Assembly (NCBI RefSeq): GCF_000717655.1 | Contig: NZ_JNZY01000005.1 | Span: 186,001-250,000 of the forward strand | Source: Streptomyces katrae | Lineage (GTDB): Bacteria; Actinomycetota; Actinomycetes; Streptomycetales; Streptomycetaceae | Direction of reading: 5' to 3' | Length of the DNA: 64,000 bases | Position numbers and translations under genes: made by a program | Shown: in pieces, positions 60,853 through 64,000 of the stretch | Layout: every line of letters starts with the position of its first letter | Numbering within the stretch: position 1 is the stretch's first letter | Notes under the pieces: model-generated | Told to the model about the DNA's origin: nothing | Database searches by the model: none | What the model saw: the letters and a program-made list of their open reading frames with translations, nothing else

Positions 60853-61005
60853 GAAAATCCATCCCCTGTCACGGCAGTTCAGCCCGCCGAAGCCCCGAAG
60901 CCAACCGAGAGGGTACCCAACTTCGTGGCCCGTCCTCGTCGCCCGGCCACCCTAGCCGTCCCGGGTGAGCGCGTTGCCGTCGCCGCCGTCCTCGCTGACG
61001 GACGG

Positions 61006-62826
61006 TCATGCCCCCTGCGCCTGGAGGGCAACGGCCAGCAGGAGTGCGGCCATGCCCACGGCCAGCCAGGCCAGGTAGTCGCCGACCAGCCCCGAATGCA
61101 GGCGGCGCAGCGGCAGGACCCCGGCGGCCGCCACCCGCCGCAGGGCGGCCCCGCCCGGCCACCAGAGCGCGGCCCCGGCCAGCAGGCAGGCCAGGGCTGC
61201 CGAGGCCACGCCGAGTCCGGCGCCCACCCCGGTCCACTGCGTCGCGACCGCCTCCGGGGCCGCGCCGCCCCGGAGGCGGTCGCCGCCCACGGCCGCGGCG
61301 TAGCCCGCCCGGTCGGTGAAGAGCTCCGCGCCGTGGCCCAGGCTCTCGGCGACCGCCGGTACCGTGCCGACGAGCAGGCCCAGGAGCAGCAGCGCGGCCG
61401 GCACCGCGACCATGGGCGGACGCGGTGACTGCCGGGCGGCGCGCACCTCCGGTTCCTCCCCCTCCCCGGTGGTCTCGGCGTCTGCGGGTGCCGTACGCGG
61501 GGGCGGCCCGGCTCCCCAGAAGATCCGGGCCGTGGCGCGCAGCAGCGCGGCTCCGGTCACCGCGGAGGTCAGGAGGAACACCGGCAACAGCGCATGGCCC
61601 GCCGCCTCTTCGCCGAGCGCCTTGCCCAGCCCCGCGCCGAACGGCGGGAGTCCGGCCAGGACCAGGGCGCCCAGGGCGAACAGCAGGCCCACCGCCCGGT
61701 GGGCGCGCGCCTTGCCGTGCAGCCCGTGCTCGTCCACCGATCCGTACTGGTCGAGCAGGACCCCGCACAGCCCGAACAGCGCCGCCTTCGCGCAGCCGTG
61801 GCCGGCCACGTACACCGCCGTGGCGCCGGTGCCGGCCGGGGTCAGGAGGGCGACGCCGACGAGGAACAGCCCGACGTGGCTGACGGTGGAGAAGGCCAGC
61901 ATCCGCTTCAAGTGCCGCTGCGGCCAGCACATGAGGGCCCCGAGCAGCGCGGTGACGACGCCGACCGCGACGAAGGTGGCCCGGAACGCGGTGTGCGGGA
62001 TCCCGCCGGGCCCGGAGAACACCGCCCAGTACACGCGGGCGGCCCCGTACACGCCCAGCTCGACCATCACCCCGGACATCAGCATGCAGACCGGTGTCGG
62101 GGCGACGGCGTGCGCATCGGGCAGCCAGAAGTGGAAGGGTGCGGCCGCGGCTTTGACCAGGAACGCGGTGACGACGAGGACGAAGGCGACCACCGTCAGG
62201 GCGTCCGTGGGCTGCCCGTCGAGCCGCTCCCCGAGCCTGGCGAGGTTGAGCTCCCCGGTACGGGCGTACAGCATGGCGATGCCGAGGAGGGAGCCGTACG
62301 CGGCGAAGGAAGTGACGATCCCGAAGGTGAGGGCGCCCTGCAGCGGCCTCGGGTCCTCGATGCGGTAGCCGGTGAGCGCGAACGCGGCGACGCTCATGAG
62401 CTCGAAGAAGACGAAGGCGTTGAACAGGTCGGCCGTCAGCGCGAAGCCGACCATGCCCGCCTCGAAGAGCAGGATCAGCGCGGGGAAGACCCCGGCCCGG
62501 TCCCCGGCCGGCTCGTCGAAGTAGCGCCAGGAGTACACGATCACGGCGAGGACGAGCACCGCGGCGAGCAGGGCCAGTCCGGTGCCGAGCGGGTCGGCGA
62601 GCAGGACGATCCCGATGTCCGCGGGGTGTCCGCCGATCCGGGCGGCCGCCCGGTCCGCGGTGTGCGGCCACAGGGCGACCAGGCAGCCGAGGCCGGCCGC
62701 CGCGGTCGCGGTGGCGAGGAGGTCGCAGCCGAGCCGGGGCAGCCACCGGCCGGCCACGGCCAGCAGGACGGCCCCGATCAGCGGGATCGCGACGGCCAGC
62801 GGGAGGAGCGCCTCGGCGTCCGCCAC
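61006..62826 (-). CDS. mnhD: Mrp-type Na+(K+)/H+ antiporter subunit D (proton-translocating)
   Basis: 606 residues and about 14 transmembrane helices. Family segments are LFNAFVFFELMSVAAFALTG, FLVKAAAAPFHFWLPDAHAV (with the conserved Lys and His), HLKRMLAFSTVSHVGLFLVG and VYVAGHGCAKAALFGLCGVL. These are the quinone-oxidoreductase NuoL/M/N-like proton-pumping elements. It works in the membrane with MrpB/C and others as a multisubunit antiporter. The GTG at 62826 follows the mrpC stop by four bases. A hydrophilic insertion with GEGEEPEVRAARQSP near residue 480 is unusual. Confidence 0.92.
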   Translation of the reverse strand: MADAEALLPLAVAIPLIGAVLLAVAGRWLPRLGCDLLATATAAAGLGCLVALWPHTADRAAARIGGHPADIGIVLLADPLGTGLALLAAVLVLAVIVYSWRYFDEPAGDRAGVFPALILLFEAGMVGFALTADLFNAFVFFELMSVAAFALTGYRIEDPRPLQGALTFGIVTSFAAYGSLLGIAMLYARTGELNLARLGERLDGQPTDALTVVAFVLVVTAFLVKAAAAPFHFWLPDAHAVAPTPVCMLMSGVMVELGVYGAARVYWAVFSGPGGIPHTAFRATFVAVGVVTALLGALMCWPQRHLKRMLAFSTVSHVGLFLVGVALLTPAGTGATAVYVAGHGCAKAALFGLCGVLLDQYGSVDEHGLHGKARAHRAVGLLFALGALVLAGLPPFGAGLGKALGEEAAGHALLPVFLLTSAVTGAALLRATARIFWGAGPPPRTAPADAETTGEGEEPEVRAARQSPRPPMVAVPAALLLLGLLVGTVPAVAESLGHGAELFTDRAGYAAAVGGDRLRGGAAPEAVATQWTGVGAGLGVASAALACLLAGAALWWPGGAALRRVAAAGVLPLRRLHSGLVGDYLAWLAVGMAALLLAVALQAQGA

Positions 62827-62830
62827 GGCG

Positions 62831-63178
62831 TCAGCCCTTGAGCGCGGTGAGCGCCCGGGGGTCAACCGTTCCGTGGCGCTTGCGCAGCTGGATGGTGAGG
62901 GCGAGCAGGAGGGCGGTCACGGTGGCGCCGACCACGATGTCCGTGAGGGTCAGGGCCTGGACGACCGGGTCGACGACGGGCCGGCTGCCGGGCTCGAGGT
63001 CGCCGTACACGGGCGCGGTGGCCCCACGGCGGTATCCGACGCCCAGCAGCATCAGGTACGTGGACGACTGCGCAACGGCGAGGCAGCCGATGGCGTGGAT
63101 GAGGTTGCGGCTGGTGACCAGCCCGTACAGGGCGGTCAGCAGCACCCAGCCGGAGGCCAGGAAGGGCAGGACACCCAT
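62831..63178 (-). CDS. mnhC: Mrp antiporter subunit C (NuoK-like)
   Basis: 115 residues with three helices (GVLPFLASGWVLLTALYGLV, IHAIGCLAVAQSSTYLMLLG, and LTLTDIVVGATVTALLLALT). The pattern DPVVQALTLTDIVVG is the NuoK/MnhC signature. The ATG at 63178 overlaps the stop of subunit B by one base (TGATG), and the subunit D gene follows after four bases. The loop GDLEPGSRPVVDPVV is longer than in Bacillus. Confidence 0.93.
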   Translation of the reverse strand: MGVLPFLASGWVLLTALYGLVTSRNLIHAIGCLAVAQSSTYLMLLGVGYRRGATAPVYGDLEPGSRPVVDPVVQALTLTDIVVGATVTALLLALTIQLRKRHGTVDPRALTALKG

Positions 63179-63978
63179 CAGTTCTCGTCCTCCTGCGGAG
63201 CGGTGGCGGACCGGCGGTGGGGGCGGCCCCCGGGACGGGGGTGGTGCCCGTCCGGCTCCGTGATCTCGACGGCCTGGTCGAGGAAGTGGGCCAGGAGCAC
63301 GATCAGCCCGCAACCGACCTCGATTCCGACGGCCACGTTGAGGAGCGGGACGAGGCCGCCCGAGGTGATCTGGTTGAAGGAGCCGAAGGGCAGGACGTTC
63401 TCCAGGAACGCGCCGCCGGCCGCGAGGCCCGCCAGACCCAGCGCCGTGAACGACACGGCGGCCAGCGCGTCGGTGACGTCGAGGGCCTCGAGCGGCCGGA
63501 CCCGTTCCAGGACCCGGTAGTCGGCTGCGAGGTAGGCCAGGTGGAGGGCGGTGGCGAGGACGACGCCTCCCTGGAATCCGCCGCCGGGCGTGAGCTGCCC
63601 GTGCGCCACCACGTACACGCCCACCACGAGGGCGACGGGCAGCAGGACGGCCCCGAACAGCCGGGTGGTGGGCAGGGCACGCTCGCTCCGGGGCGGCGCC
63701 TTGCGCTCGTCACGGGCCAGCCGCAGCAGCAGGGTCGAGGCGAGGACGGTGACGAAGAGGATCGTCTCCTCACCGAGGGTGTCGAGCGCCCGGAGGTCGA
63801 AGTTGACCGAGGACACCACGTTGGCGGTCTGGCGGGCCAGCGCGGCGGCCACGGCGCGGTCCCCGTACGGATGGAAGCCGGTGCCGAAGGCGGGCAGCCG
63901 CGGGCAGGCGGCGGTGAAGAAGCCGGCGATCACCGCGGCGGCGCACCCGAGGAGCAGCAGCCGGGTCCGGTCCCTCAC
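63178..63978 (-). CDS. mnhB: Mrp antiporter subunit B, fused MbhE-MnhB type
   Basis: 266 residues. The first 90 residues (SVNFDLRALDTLGEETILFV) match the MbhE-like domain found in membrane-bound hydrogenase and MrpA C-termini. The rest is the MnhB domain with GVYVVAHGQLTPGGGFQGGV, DVTDALAAVSFTALGLAG and LLNVAVGIEVGCGLIVLLAH. The tail is His/Pro-rich and polar. This domain split means the upstream gene should supply the rest of MrpA. Its GTG overlaps that gene's TGA. Confidence 0.9.
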   Translation of the reverse strand: MRDRTRLLLLGCAAAVIAGFFTAACPRLPAFGTGFHPYGDRAVAAALARQTANVVSSVNFDLRALDTLGEETILFVTVLASTLLLRLARDERKAPPRSERALPTTRLFGAVLLPVALVVGVYVVAHGQLTPGGGFQGGVVLATALHLAYLAADYRVLERVRPLEALDVTDALAAVSFTALGLAGLAAGGAFLENVLPFGSFNQITSGGLVPLLNVAVGIEVGCGLIVLLAHFLDQAVEITEPDGHHPRPGGRPHRRSATAPQEDEN

Positions 63979-64000
63979 GGCCGGTCCTGCGGGGCGTGGC
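63975..64000 (-). CDS. 3' end of the next antiporter gene (cut by the window)
   Basis: Only HAPQDRP and a TGA are visible. The TGA overlaps the GTG of the subunit B gene. By operon logic it should be the MrpA-like or DUF4040/MbhD subunit, but the sequence cannot show this. Confidence 0.55.

Overview
This window is high-GC actinomycete DNA, almost certainly chromosomal Streptomyces. The evidence is extreme third-position GC, frequent GTG starts, many ATGA/GTGA translational overlaps, and families typical of the genus: DUF5133, SAV_915, DUF6296 and DUF4360 proteins, a ribonuclease Sa homologue, an orphan maltokinase cap protein, and ECF sigma/RskA-type pairs. No tRNA, rRNA, CRISPR array, insertion sequence or phage gene was seen. 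All annotation was done by reading the sequence; family names rest on motif recognition, not on database searches.

Region 1 (1-24 kb) is accessory and partly decaying. It holds a cytochrome P450, a broken polyprenol-phosphate-mannose mannosyltransferase, a VOC protein, and a divergent flavin hydroxylase/TetR pair with two matching operators. It also holds an RTX-like secreted protein, DoxX, an EF-hand protein, an ANTAR-like/DUF5133 protein, an MFS carrier coupled to anhydro-MurNAc kinase, two more pseudogenes, an SRAP protein, a second flavin monooxygenase, phosphoglucomutase, and a Tat-exported propeller-amidohydrolase. It ends with an MFS/methyltransferase pair divergent from an XRE-cupin regulator.

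Region 2 (23.9-30.5 kb) is a sigma-factor-controlled lipid locus. sigK-rskA is divergent from a five-gene overlapping operon: FAD oxidoreductase, DUF1365, cyclopropane-fatty-acid-synthase-like methyltransferase, DUF1295 and an alpha/beta hydrolase. It mirrors the mycobacterial sigK locus (Rv0449c-Rv0444c). Both transcription units carry the same promoter-like sequence with the same spacing, so one sigma factor probably drives both.

Region 3 (30.5-34.4 kb) holds a secreted metallopeptidase, a membrane protein, the ohr/ohrR peroxide-defence pair with a perfect 22-bp operator, a WD40 pseudogene and a VOC protein.

Region 4 (34.6-42.9 kb) is the most interesting part. Six co-directional genes encode a benzoylformate-decarboxylase-like ThDP enzyme, a GlcD-like FAD 2-hydroxyacid oxidase, a P450 with an abnormal I-helix, a lipase, a plant-type fatty-acid alpha-dioxygenase and a small WxG protein. 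Together they suggest a complete fatty-acid alpha-oxidation or oxylipin route: release of the fatty acid, 2-hydroperoxidation, 2-hydroxy acid, 2-oxo acid, then a one-carbon-shorter aldehyde.

Region 5 (42.9-61 kb) holds an ArsR/CDF metal-efflux pair with a 30-bp palindrome, a VOC protein, a UvrA-like ABC protein, a SAV_915/LysA-like decarboxylase pair, and a flavin monooxygenase. It continues with a DUF4386/TetR pair with two operators, a YciO-type protein, a secreted RNase, the maltokinase cap protein, an L,D-transpeptidase, tandem DUF4360 proteins, a small membrane protein and a PASTA-less Ser/Thr kinase. Region 6 (61-64 kb) is the 3' end of an Mrp-type cation/proton antiporter operon that runs off the right edge.
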